Below, in pieces: positions 11,015 through 18,651 of a DNA stretch of 64,000 nt. Under the pieces are notes generated by a model, which saw nothing but the letters and a program-made list of their open reading frames with translations, did no database searches and was not told the DNA's origin. This DNA is from Synechococcus sp. RCC307. Lineage in GTDB: Bacteria > Cyanobacteriota > Cyanobacteriia > PCC-6307 > Cyanobiaceae. Within the stretch, counting starts at the first letter, position 1; each line of letters begins with the position of its first letter. Location of the stretch: contig CT978603.1 in assembly GCA_000063525.1 (NCBI GenBank), positions 615,105-679,104 of the forward strand. The letters run 5' to 3'. The translations under genes were made by a program, and so were the position numbers.

Positions 11015-11230
11015 ATGCCGCCCATGTTTGATCCTGTACTTCTGCTTCAGATGGCAATAACAGCATTCATCATGCTGACTATGAAGCCAGCAAAGGCATC
11101 ATCATTTTTAAGTATCCAAACGGATTTTAAGCCAGGCAAGCTTGAGTCAGAACTATTCACATCATCAGATGGAAAAACTTACATGCTGCACAGTGGTATG
11201 TGGATTGAAGAGCAAATTTTAAATCGCTGA
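11015..11230 (+). CDS. small hypothetical protein, possibly secreted
   Basis: A 71-residue frame from ATG 11015. The first 27 residues are hydrophobic and end in KPAKASS, which could be a signal peptide with an AxA-like site. The remainder is polar and ends SGMWIEEQILNR. It lies between the secreted protein and the J-domain gene on the same strand, after a 121-base gap. No family is recognised. The frame could be spurious, but its orientation, AT-rich codon use shared with its neighbours and signal-like N-terminus support it. Confidence 0.45.
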   Translation: MPPMFDPVLLLQMAITAFIMLTMKPAKASSFLSIQTDFKPGKLESELFTSSDGKTYMLHSGMWIEEQILNR

Positions 11231-11260
11231 ATTCACGCTTAATTTTCCTCAAGGAGTCAT

Positions 11261-11818
11261 ATGGCAGCACGCAAGAAGAAACTCAAAAAACCTGAGGTGC
11301 TTGATCTGATACTTGCGCTTCAGGCATCAGGCAATATCACCGTTGAAATGCTTCTGAACTTTGCAGAGCAAATCAATGGCGGCCCATTCACAGAGCCAAG
11401 TGCAACGAAGCCCAAGGCGATAACCATGGCAAAAATGAGGAAGGCAGTTCTTGCCAAGTTTGGATGTAAGACAGTTACAGAGCTCAGAAAGAATCGAACT
11501 TTTGAAATGGCTTTCACTGGAGAGAAGGTCAGCCTTAAGTCAACGGAAGATTGGCGGGTTCAATATCGCAAGTGGGTTGCTGTTCCAAATGACGAGCGTA
11601 ATCAAAGCGGCCAGACCTGCATTAATGGCGTTGACGTACTAGAGAACTTCAGGCCTTGGCACATCTTTGGTCTCGATTCTGCAACGGCAACTGAAAGCGA
11701 TGTCAAAGGGTCATTCAGAGACTTGGCCAAGAAGCATCATCCAGATGTCGGTGGAGATGCACGGGTCTTTGAGCGCCTGCAGAAGATGCGCGATTCCCTT
11801 TTGGCCTTGATGAACTAA
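11261..11818 (+). CDS. C-terminal J-domain protein
   Basis: A 185-residue protein with a basic N-terminus (MAARKKKLKK), a middle region of unknown fold, and a J-domain at the C-terminus (about 133-182; FGLDSATATESDVKGSFRDLAKKHHPDVGGD) with the intact HPD triad at 160-162 that stimulates DnaK. AAGGAG at 11251-11256 is a good ribosome site for ATG 11261. J-domains placed last usually belong to specialised co-chaperones. Within a mobile element it may recruit host DnaK to replication, assembly or cargo folding. The family of the N-terminal 130 residues is not recognised. Confidence 0.78.
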   Translation: MAARKKKLKKPEVLDLILALQASGNITVEMLLNFAEQINGGPFTEPSATKPKAITMAKMRKAVLAKFGCKTVTELRKNRTFEMAFTGEKVSLKSTEDWRVQYRKWVAVPNDERNQSGQTCINGVDVLENFRPWHIFGLDSATATESDVKGSFRDLAKKHHPDVGGDARVFERLQKMRDSLLALMN

Positions 11819-11833
11819 CAGGAGTTATTAGCG

Positions 11834-12865
11834 ATGAGAGACTTCCTTACTGACCGCGAAACAGCCAAAATCCTTGGCAAGCGAATTGACACCCTCTACA
11901 AAACCGTCGATTTCTTTGATCTTTATGACGACGATGAGTGGGATCTAGTCGAGGGTGAGCACTTTGAATTCGTTCAAAGGTCTGGTGAGATCAGAGAGCG
12001 AAGATTCACTGAAGAAGGTGTTGAGGCTCTTGCTAGGTACTTTGAGTCCCAAATGCCTGGGCTTCTTGACGGTGTCCTAGAGCTGTTGACCCATCGGCGG
12101 CGCAAGCGCAAAAGAATGCTGGTATCCCGTCGGATCACACAAGAATTGCTCGACCACGGCGGAATGGTTGCAATGAAGGATGGTCTTGCCTTCGTGAACA
12201 AGCGCACCACGATCAAAATTCTCCAGACCAATGGCAGGGGGATCAACAATTCCATTCGTCGTCTAGCTGCCTCTGGCTCTCTGGATGGTCAAGAAGGAAT
12301 TGAGATCGATAAGCATTTTGTGGTTGATGAGAATGGCAAAAAAGCTTGGAGCCAAAAAGGTATTGCGAGCATTGCCGTGGATATGCGTAATAACGCCAAA
12401 ATCACCAAGGCAAGGAAAGCTTGGATGGATGCAGTGGGCGATGTTGTAGAGGTATGCTTTGATCGTGAAATCAAGCGGCTTGAAAGTTCCGAGCTTCGTA
12501 TTTCTAAGGCAATTGAGTCTGCTAAACGAGCAGCCAATAAAACCTGCCAGGTCACTGGCAGCAAGCGCGCTCGTGGGCAATACCTAGAACTGGATGGTCA
12601 CCATCTCTTTGACAGGCATACCCGCCCAGATCTCGATGACTTCCACGACAACATCTTGGTGCTGGAGACCTCTTTGCATAGGGAATTCCATTCCTGGAGG
12701 GGCGGTGGTCCCTGCATGCCCAAGGACTTCTCGGATTATTTACACAACGTCCGTAGCGACTTGCTCGACGGCGTCAATTCACGCTCTGCTCAGCGTCAGG
12801 CCAGCTTGTTCGCCAGGCTCCATCGGCTTCAAAAGAACTACGAGGACTTCAAGCTGCGGTACTAG
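11834..12865 (+). CDS. HNH nuclease-like protein with N-terminal helix-turn-helix
   Basis: A 343-residue protein. Residues 1-70 look like an excisionase/MerR-type HTH (FLTDRETAKILGKRIDTLYK...GEHFEFV...RRFTEEGVEALARYFE). Residues about 95-205 form a second conserved-looking region (FVNKRTTIKILQTNGRGIN). The C-terminus holds an HNH-like core: DGHH (254-257), Asn273 in DNILVLE, and H282/H286 in LHREFH, with Cys238 just before. GGAG lies about nine bases before ATG 11834, and the gap to the J-domain gene is 15 bases, so the pair is co-transcribed. A nuclease acting on DNA is inferred; a regulatory role through the HTH is possible. Confidence 0.7.
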   Translation: MRDFLTDRETAKILGKRIDTLYKTVDFFDLYDDDEWDLVEGEHFEFVQRSGEIRERRFTEEGVEALARYFESQMPGLLDGVLELLTHRRRKRKRMLVSRRITQELLDHGGMVAMKDGLAFVNKRTTIKILQTNGRGINNSIRRLAASGSLDGQEGIEIDKHFVVDENGKKAWSQKGIASIAVDMRNNAKITKARKAWMDAVGDVVEVCFDREIKRLESSELRISKAIESAKRAANKTCQVTGSKRARGQYLELDGHHLFDRHTRPDLDDFHDNILVLETSLHREFHSWRGGGPCMPKDFSDYLHNVRSDLLDGVNSRSAQRQASLFARLHRLQKNYEDFKLRY

Positions 12866-13185
12866 GCGTCGAGTTTGCCAAGCCTGGACAGGGCGTTAAC
12901 AGCCCCAATCACGTTGTTGTACTGCCCTGCCTTGCTGGCTTCTCGTATGACCATGCGGCAGGTGGCAATGGCTTCTGCGACCACATCCCTTCGGTCCTTG
13001 TCGATGTCTTCAATGATCACAGCCCGTGCTTCCTTGAGATAGCGGTACGCCTGTCGCTCGCTCATCCCCCAGTCAGTCGCCATGAACTGACGGATCCAGG
13101 AATCTCTGTGCCCCGAAACGATTAGTTCAACTATTTGTTGAATACGCTGTGCTTTCTGGATTTTCGAACACTTTATTCCGGGCAT
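12862..13185 (-). CDS. terminase small subunit-like DNA-binding protein
   Basis: A 107-residue helical protein. The N-terminal half holds a helix-turn-helix (about 12-50; QRIQQIVELIVSG...MATDWGMSERQAYRYLKEAR). A long helix follows (IEDIDKDRRDVVAEAIATCRMVIREA), and the C-terminus QYNNVIGAVNALSRLGKLDA closely resembles the end of the DNA-recognition region in phage small terminases. It starts 21 bases after the helicase stop and overlaps the HNH stop by four bases. No large terminase is visible. A transcriptional or replication-initiation regulator is the main alternative. Confidence 0.62.
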   Translation of the reverse strand: MPGIKCSKIQKAQRIQQIVELIVSGHRDSWIRQFMATDWGMSERQAYRYLKEARAVIIEDIDKDRRDVVAEAIATCRMVIREASKAGQYNNVIGAVNALSRLGKLDA

Positions 13186-13206
13186 GTCTTAACTTTAGCC
13201 GCGCTT

Positions 13207-15414
13207 CTAGCACGCTCTAGGTGTAGGAGGTGGCCCCCAATGCGGATCGTCGCATGGAGCAATTGGAGTGAGAAATGGTTGTGATTCAACTTCAAACAAA
13301 TCCGCTTGTTTTGTGGAGGTTGATTTTGCTTCAGAGAGAGAGACCCCGTAAAGATCTGGGGTGTTTTGTTGGAGGTGAATTTTTGAATCTGTTGGATGTT
13401 GGAGGTCTGTTGGAGGTGAGTCCTCTAGTCCCTGACTACCTTCTTTCTCTGCTTCCAACATTTCTTCTCTTTCCTTACAGGGGTGTGTCTCTCTTGTTTG
13501 AACCCCATCAGCATTTTTGTTGGTTTGTTTGAAGTGTTTTGTCTCATCACGAAACTCGTAGGACATGAAATACAGACCAGGCACGCCCTGCCGTGGTTTC
13601 TGCGTCAGCCACCGCCGGCAAGCAGTATCTCGGCCAACGGTATTTCGCAGCACCTTTTCCTCATCCGCCGTTAGGTCCATCAGCGCAGCGGCATCACGGA
13701 GCCCAATGGGGCGATCTTGCTGTTTGAGCAGGTTCTGGAACCGGGTGCGCCACTTCTGATCAGGCGCCATGTGGCTGAGATCAGATTCGAGGCTCCAGGT
13801 CCAACCATTCGGCAGACCGTTGATCAGCTCGGTGCGTTTAATGCGCAGTTGCCAAAGGATGCTGGTTTCTCGTTTCTTATCGGTTTGCAGAGTGCGCAGC
13901 TCCTCATCGCCTTCAACGGGCTTGAGATTGAAGCCACCCCATACGCCAGCCAGGATGTCACCGGTGCCGGCAGCCTTGCCAGATCCTTTGCTGTTGTGGT
14001 GGGTGATGATCCCGGACTTGCCGCAATCGTTGACGAGCTTGGCGAGCTTTCGTATGACGCGCTTTCCAAAGTCAGCATGGTTTTCGTCGATGCTCAGGCT
14101 GCGGGCAACAGCACGGGCGGAGTCAATGATGACCAGGTCGACGTTGTTACGGATAAGGAGCTTGAACTGCTCCACCTGACGTGTTTTGGCGAGGTCAAAG
14201 GTTTTGCTGAAAAACCAGTCTTGATTTAGTGGTAGTCCATCTGCGAACTCACTGCGCTTCAGTCCGATTGCTTTCAGCCGTCGTGAGGCAGTCCCGCCTT
14301 CTTCAAGCTGCAGGATGAGCGGAACGCCTTTGGCTACCGGAAAGCCAAGGAACTCAGAACCGGTAGCGACTGCATGGGCGATGGAATAGCAGAGCAGCGA
14401 TTTACTGACGCCAGGATCGCCAGAGATGACGATCGTCTCTCCTTTGGGCAACAGGAAAGGGATGACCCAGCTGTTGTCGATGTCGTCATCGCCTTCTAAA
14501 TCCTCTTCGGTGCCCAGGAATCCATGGCTGGTAGTTCCGCTTCGGGCATCATCGATCTCGGCTAGCAATTGGGCGAAAGGAATCCGCAGCTTGGTGGCCA
14601 ATACTCGACAAGTGCAATCAATGGTTTCGATGTCGTTAATTTCTGCCAGTGCTCTTGTCAGACGCTTGCGCTCGGATGGGGTGTAGCTGCACTTGAGATC
14701 GCCGTTGTGCTGAAGCAGCGGGGCAGGCAGCGGCCAGCCTTCGACTTCTGAGGCTTCCAGGTGACCCTGTAGGGCATCAAAACCATGACGAACGAGGAAG
14801 TCATCAGCTCCGTTTTTGCTGCCGTCTGGCTCGCTTGGGAGAGTGCAGCGATGGGGTCGAGCACCTCGCTTACGCGTCCAATTGGCAATGTCAGCCGCTG
14901 CCTCATCAACGCTGATGTTGTCCTCAATATCTGAGTCGAACAGGATGATTACCTGACGGCCACGCATTGGTATGGCCTTGAGTTCTGGAATGGTTGAGGT
15001 TTTGTTGTTGGCATCCCAGTTGCCGTTTTCATCGCGGCGGTCCTTGGTGTTCCATGTGCCGGTGAGCCCGATAAAGCAATAGCCAGTTGGGATGTGCTGG
15101 TAGCAGGCATCAACCTTCACTGGGCCTTCGATGAAAACCAATGGAATGGAGACGTTCTCCAGGTAACCATTGGGCATTAGTTCGCTGAAGTACGGCCTAG
15201 ATCCGCTTTGCGCGGGTGCCTTGAACTTGGGTTGCCTGGTCGGGAACAAGCGCTTGACGATGTAGTCCTCATTGGCGCTGTCTTTGTAGGGCTTCCCTGT
15301 TGGATCGCAGTAATGGATGCAGAGAGTATTCCCCCTAGAGCTGTAGCGACTGAGTCGTGTTGGGTTGAGTCCTCGCTGCTTCAGGTAGACGAGATGATCT
15401 GGATGAAGGGCCAT
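13207..15414 (-). CDS. Toprim-like (DUF3854-type) and RepA-like hexameric helicase fusion
   Basis: A 735-residue replication protein. The N-terminal part (about 1-220) has a Toprim-like layout: FIEGPVKVDA with Glu96, ILFDSDIEDN with Asp160/Asp162, and GADDFLV, as in DUF3854 proteins. A linker leads to a RecA-fold helicase of the RepA/AAA_25 type. It has Walker A GDPGVSKS (332-339), Walker B VDLVIIDSA (425-433) and THHNSKG.GKAAGTGDILAG (sensor region). The C-terminal about 120 residues are polar and low in complexity. Its ATG shares one base with the upstream stop (TGATG). It likely opens and perhaps primes the element's origin; primase activity is inferred. Confidence 0.82.
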   Translation of the reverse strand: MALHPDHLVYLKQRGLNPTRLSRYSSRGNTLCIHYCDPTGKPYKDSANEDYIVKRLFPTRQPKFKAPAQSGSRPYFSELMPNGYLENVSIPLVFIEGPVKVDACYQHIPTGYCFIGLTGTWNTKDRRDENGNWDANNKTSTIPELKAIPMRGRQVIILFDSDIEDNISVDEAAADIANWTRKRGARPHRCTLPSEPDGSKNGADDFLVRHGFDALQGHLEASEVEGWPLPAPLLQHNGDLKCSYTPSERKRLTRALAEINDIETIDCTCRVLATKLRIPFAQLLAEIDDARSGTTSHGFLGTEEDLEGDDDIDNSWVIPFLLPKGETIVISGDPGVSKSLLCYSIAHAVATGSEFLGFPVAKGVPLILQLEEGGTASRRLKAIGLKRSEFADGLPLNQDWFFSKTFDLAKTRQVEQFKLLIRNNVDLVIIDSARAVARSLSIDENHADFGKRVIRKLAKLVNDCGKSGIITHHNSKGSGKAAGTGDILAGVWGGFNLKPVEGDEELRTLQTDKKRETSILWQLRIKRTELINGLPNGWTWSLESDLSHMAPDQKWRTRFQNLLKQQDRPIGLRDAAALMDLTADEEKVLRNTVGRDTACRRWLTQKPRQGVPGLYFMSYEFRDETKHFKQTNKNADGVQTRETHPCKEREEMLEAEKEGSQGLEDSPPTDLQHPTDSKIHLQQNTPDLYGVSLSEAKSTSTKQADLFEVESQPFLTPIAPCDDPHWGPPPTPRAC

Positions 15415-15656
15415 CAGTTGCCCTCCTTCAGCTGGTTCAACTGCCGATGAGCCTCACGCGCTAGGCGCCCGTGGTGGTGGATCCGATCACGACATTCATC
15501 GACGTTCCATCGAATTGACGCGTTGAGAGATGCGCCGAGGACATAGTGCTTGCCCTCTTCAAAGAAGCCGCCATGGGAGTCACGGTGCCGCTTGAGGAAG
15601 TCAGCCGATACGCCCAGAGCTTCAACCGCATCAGGTGTGCGAAGCCATTTGGTCAT
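15414..15656 (-). CDS. excisionase-like winged-helix protein
   Basis: An 80-residue protein with the pattern of phage excisionases and MerR-like DNA-binding domains: WLRTPDAVEALGVSADFLKRHRDSHGG, then a wing EGKHYVLG..LNASIRWNVDECRDRI, and a basic tail. Such proteins bend DNA at att arms and bias the integrase towards excision. It overlaps the preceding frame by 26 bases and the following helicase start by one base (TGATG), so it is translated as part of a replication/regulation operon. A purely transcriptional role is possible. Confidence 0.68.
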   Translation of the reverse strand: MTKWLRTPDAVEALGVSADFLKRHRDSHGGFFEEGKHYVLGASLNASIRWNVDECRDRIHHHGRLAREAHRQLNQLKEGN

Positions 15657-15948
15657 TGGTACGGAAGTTATTGAGTGCCCCTGCTCTGACCAACTTCAGA
15701 ACATCTTCGAGACCTTCACAGTCACCACAGACCTTTTCAAACCACTCCAGATCTGCATCAGGGTGATCCCTCAGGGCCTTCTCGATGACTGCAAATGCAA
15801 TTCGTAAATTTTCGTCTTTTTTGGCATGAACATGCCTGCCGTTGATGCGACGGGTCTGCCCTGCCCTATTGGCGAAACGGTTCTGCTTCTTGGCCATTGC
15901 CGAGACGTGAACAAAAACCGCTTCCCCCTCAATCCGATGTCCCACCAT
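15631..15948 (-). CDS. hypothetical protein, first gene of element replication operon
   Basis: A 105-residue frame from ATG 15948, with an alternative ATG at 15897. The region after the alternative start is strongly basic (MAKKQNRFANRAGQTRRINGRHVHAKK), followed by an amphipathic helical part with two cysteines (VCGDCEGLEDVLKLVRAGALNNF). It overlaps the excisionase-like gene by 26 bases in another frame, and no ribosome site is obvious. It heads the minus-strand operon 15948-12862. The family is not recognised; the basic segment suggests nucleic-acid binding. Confidence 0.5.
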   Translation of the reverse strand: MVGHRIEGEAVFVHVSAMAKKQNRFANRAGQTRRINGRHVHAKKDENLRIAFAVIEKALRDHPDADLEWFEKVCGDCEGLEDVLKLVRAGALNNFRTNDQMASHT

Positions 15949-16246
15949 TTAGGTGAGGTGCATGGCACGGCCATGACTACCAGGGATTAGCCTGGCTCAG
16001 TAAGGACCAACCAGAAGGTTGGTGTGTGACGGCCGGAGCGGTCAACACTTCTGCTTGTTCAAAGTTTATCCACCCTTGCTGGCTGCAGCTGGCCATATCA
16101 ATTCAAGTTCGAATTATTGGGCGAAGGATCGCGCCGGGCGTGATGACATTGCTGGTGTGGATCGTTTGATCCCGTAGAAGGGCACTAAAAAGCCCCAGCG
16201 TGAGCCAGAGCAGGTGGGGACATAACAAGCCTTCCGTTAGCTGTAC
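15949..16246. other. intergenic control region between element operon and RTX genes
   Basis: About 300 bases without a credible frame. It should contain the promoter of the minus-strand replication operon (left part) and the end of the RTX transcript (right part). A perfect 7 bp stem with AGAA loop, ACCAACC/GGTTGGT, lies at 16006-16023 without a following T-run, so it is more likely a protein-binding site or origin structure than a terminator. A second hairpin at 16187-16220 looks like a terminator. Confidence 0.5.
16187..16220 (-). terminator. candidate Rho-independent terminator after the RTX genes
   Basis: Read on the minus strand, CCCCA pairs with TGGGG across a loop that can fold further, followed directly by CTTTTT. 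It lies about 27 bases beyond the stop of the 16247-17284 RTX gene, where a terminator is expected. The stem is short (five to six pairs), so confidence is moderate. Confidence 0.5.
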
Positions 16247-17284
16247 TCAGACCAGGAAATTTCCTCTTTCTTGCAGGTCACCAGCAGCACCATTGACCAC
16301 AGCCATCAGATCACGGCCTTCATAGACAAAGGCATGGCCATTGCGGTTTTGGATCTTGAGGTTGTCAACCCCAGAACCCATTTGGATGCGATCTTGGCCA
16401 TTGCGGAAATCCATGATCCGGTCATAACCAGAGCCCTCTGAAAGCACGAAGGTGTCACGGCCAGATCCGCCCCAAAGTTTGTCGTTGCCTTGTCCGCCTA
16501 CGAGCTTGTCGTTACCGCTGCCTCCTTTGAGACGATCATTGCCGCGACCTCCAAGCAAGTAATCATTCCCTGCTGCGCCATTGAGGACATCGTTGCCGTT
16601 CTGGCCGTTGAGGGTGTTAGCAGAGCGATTACCAGTGACAACGTCATTGCCGCTGCCTGCGTTGACATTTTCGATGGAGATCAAACGGTCACGGCCATCA
16701 CCGGTGTTTTGCCATTTGGTGGTTTTGAGGTTGATGCGGTTTTTGCGTGATGAGAAGACAGCGGTGTCGCGACCAGAGCCGCCGTTGATGCTGTCATTAC
16801 CTACGCCTCCATTTACGACGTCTTGACCACTGCCGCCATAGAGACTATCGATGCCTCTACCGCCAGAGAGTCTGTCATTTCCGTTACCTCCCTTGATCTT
16901 GTCGTTACCTATTTCACCTGCAAGACTATCATTGTAACGCGATCCAATTATTACATCATTGCCTCGAGTTGCTAGCGTTAAAAACTCTGAATCGGTCAGG
17001 TTCATAATGTTTTGATATGTCCAATTGACTCCTTTTACTTCGTAATATCCCATTTCCTCGCTGTCCACCTGGATCTTATTGATAACCAGGTTCTGGCCAG
17101 TCATATTTTTCCCTATTATCCTCCAATACTCTCTTACGCCATCGGTATCCGCGGTGAATTGCCAGTATGTTGAACCGGAGATGAATGACGACTCTACAAT
17201 TTCAACATAGGGCGCGGCGGCAAATCCGATTTTGGCATTGTGCTCTACAGAAACCAGGCACCATTGATAATCAAAAATCGCCAC
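16247..17284 (-). CDS. RTX (Ca2+-binding nonapeptide repeat) protein without protease domain
   Basis: A 345-residue protein started by GTG 17284. Residues 1-105 form an unrecognised domain without a Sec signal. From about 107 there are many GGxGxDxux nonapeptides (GGNGNDRLSG, GGSGQDVVNG, GGVGNDSING, then GGRGNDRLKG, GGSGNDKLVG, GGQGNDKLWG), which fold into a Ca2+-filled beta roll. A C-terminal GRDTFVLSEGSGYDRIMDF-type capping segment and a hydrophobic end NFLV follow. These features mark type I secreted proteins. The last about 175 residues nearly match those of the next gene, which indicates duplication. The role of the N-terminal domain is unknown. Confidence 0.85.
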   Translation of the reverse strand: MAIFDYQWCLVSVEHNAKIGFAAAPYVEIVESSFISGSTYWQFTADTDGVREYWRIIGKNMTGQNLVINKIQVDSEEMGYYEVKGVNWTYQNIMNLTDSEFLTLATRGNDVIIGSRYNDSLAGEIGNDKIKGGNGNDRLSGGRGIDSLYGGSGQDVVNGGVGNDSINGGSGRDTAVFSSRKNRINLKTTKWQNTGDGRDRLISIENVNAGSGNDVVTGNRSANTLNGQNGNDVLNGAAGNDYLLGGRGNDRLKGGSGNDKLVGGQGNDKLWGGSGRDTFVLSEGSGYDRIMDFRNGQDRIQMGSGVDNLKIQNRNGHAFVYEGRDLMAVVNGAAGDLQERGNFLV

Positions 17285-17427
17285 TCGGAACTAGTTATTC
17301 ATTGCTTAGGTCAAATAATATACTACAAAGAGACCTTGTTGTACAAAAGTCTGCTTTGCAAGCTAGTGGTGCAAGATTGCTTTTAATCTAATTCGTTCTG
17401 ATGAGGATTGGCTTGTAGAGCGTCTCC

Positions 17428-18642
17428 TTAGACCAGGAAGTTGTCTTTCTCCTGCAGGTCACCAGCAGCGCCGTTAACCACAGCCATCAAGTCCCGGCCC
17501 TCATAGACGTAGGCATGGCCATTGCGGTGGTTATTGATCCTGAGGTTGTCCACACCAGAGCCGAGCTGGATGCGGTCTTGGCCATTGCGGAAGTCCATGA
17601 TCCGGTCATAGCCCGCGCCTTCTGAGAGAACGAAGGTGTCACGGCCACCTTGACCCCAGAGCTTGTCGTTGCCTTGTCCGCCTAAGAGCTTGTCGTTACC
17701 GCTGCCACCTTTGAGGCGGTCATTGCCTCGGCCTCCAATGAGGTAGTCACGGCCTGCAGCACCATTGAGGACATCGTGGCCGTTTTGACCTTTGAGGGTG
17801 TTGGCACCGCGGTTGCCAGTAACAACGTCATTGCCGCTGCCTGCGTTGACATTTTCAATCGAGATCAGGCGATCCCGTCCATCGCCAGTGTTTTGCCAGC
17901 TCGTGGTGTTGAGGTTGATGCGGTTGGAACGCGAGGAGAACTGAGCGGTATCGCGCCCTGAACCGCCATTAATAGTGTCGTTGCCCAAGCTTGCAAACAG
18001 GGAGTCAGCCCCATTACCTCCGCTCAATATGTCTGATTTATTGCCTCCGAATAGCTTGTCATTTCCTTTCCCGCCATAAAGGTTATTGGCCAAATTTGCC
18101 TTTCCACGTTGGGTCTGATTTTTGTGGTCATTTTCCCTGCCCCAAATTGATATCAAGGCATTTATATCAGAACTTCTGTACCAAGTCGCATAGCCACCAA
18201 CATTACCTTTGTTGTAGGACATTGCTGTGTCATCTTGATCCCAACGCCTGTTCCAGCCTGGCTCTCCAAGGCCAAGCGCATGACCAAGCTCATGAATAAA
18301 TGTATTTTTGCGGTCATTTGAATTCGACCCATTAGTCCAAATATCGAGCTCAATGTAGCCGTCCATAGCGGCTGCCTGCCCACAAAACGGACCGCTATCA
18401 TTCAATCTGACATCAATAACTGACTGTGAATAGTTTCCCGTATACTCAAAATCTAAATCAATAATATTATCCAATCTGGCTACCGTTTGGACCATGTAAT
18501 TCTTGTATTCTGCGCCATAGTGATCGCTATCATCCTGGAATTGCCAGTGAACTGTTTCGCCCTGAAGTTCTCCTTTGACGATATCCACAAAATACTGGCT
18601 GACCCCACCAGCATTAATCAATTGATTGGTAGTGATTCCCAT
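17428..18642 (-). CDS. RTX protein with serralysin-like zinc metallopeptidase domain
   Basis: A 404-residue protein from ATG 18642 (a TTG three codons earlier is possible). Residues about 1-170 are a metzincin-like peptidase domain: zinc motif HELGHALGLGE (117-127), followed by the Met-turn AMSYN (140-144), as in serralysins. The third zinc position, normally His, is Glu127 here. Residues about 190-360 are RTX nonapeptides (GGKGNDKLFG, GGNGADSLFA, GGSGRDTAQF and others). The C-terminus EKDNFLV matches the neighbouring RTX protein. It has no Sec signal, as expected for type I secretion. An extracellular protease is likely; activity depends on the altered site. Confidence 0.85.
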   Translation of the reverse strand: MGITTNQLINAGGVSQYFVDIVKGELQGETVHWQFQDDSDHYGAEYKNYMVQTVARLDNIIDLDFEYTGNYSQSVIDVRLNDSGPFCGQAAAMDGYIELDIWTNGSNSNDRKNTFIHELGHALGLGEPGWNRRWDQDDTAMSYNKGNVGGYATWYRSSDINALISIWGRENDHKNQTQRGKANLANNLYGGKGNDKLFGGNKSDILSGGNGADSLFASLGNDTINGGSGRDTAQFSSRSNRINLNTTSWQNTGDGRDRLISIENVNAGSGNDVVTGNRGANTLKGQNGHDVLNGAAGRDYLIGGRGNDRLKGGSGNDKLLGGQGNDKLWGQGGRDTFVLSEGAGYDRIMDFRNGQDRIQLGSGVDNLRINNHRNGHAYVYEGRDLMAVVNGAAGDLQEKDNFLV

Positions 18643-18651
18643 TGCATTCAA

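Noticed and set aside
16247-18642. CRISPR-like or satellite repeats in the RTX region
   Set aside because: The periodicity comes from codons for GGxGxDxux nonapeptides and the DNA units are degenerate; no spacer-repeat pattern exists.
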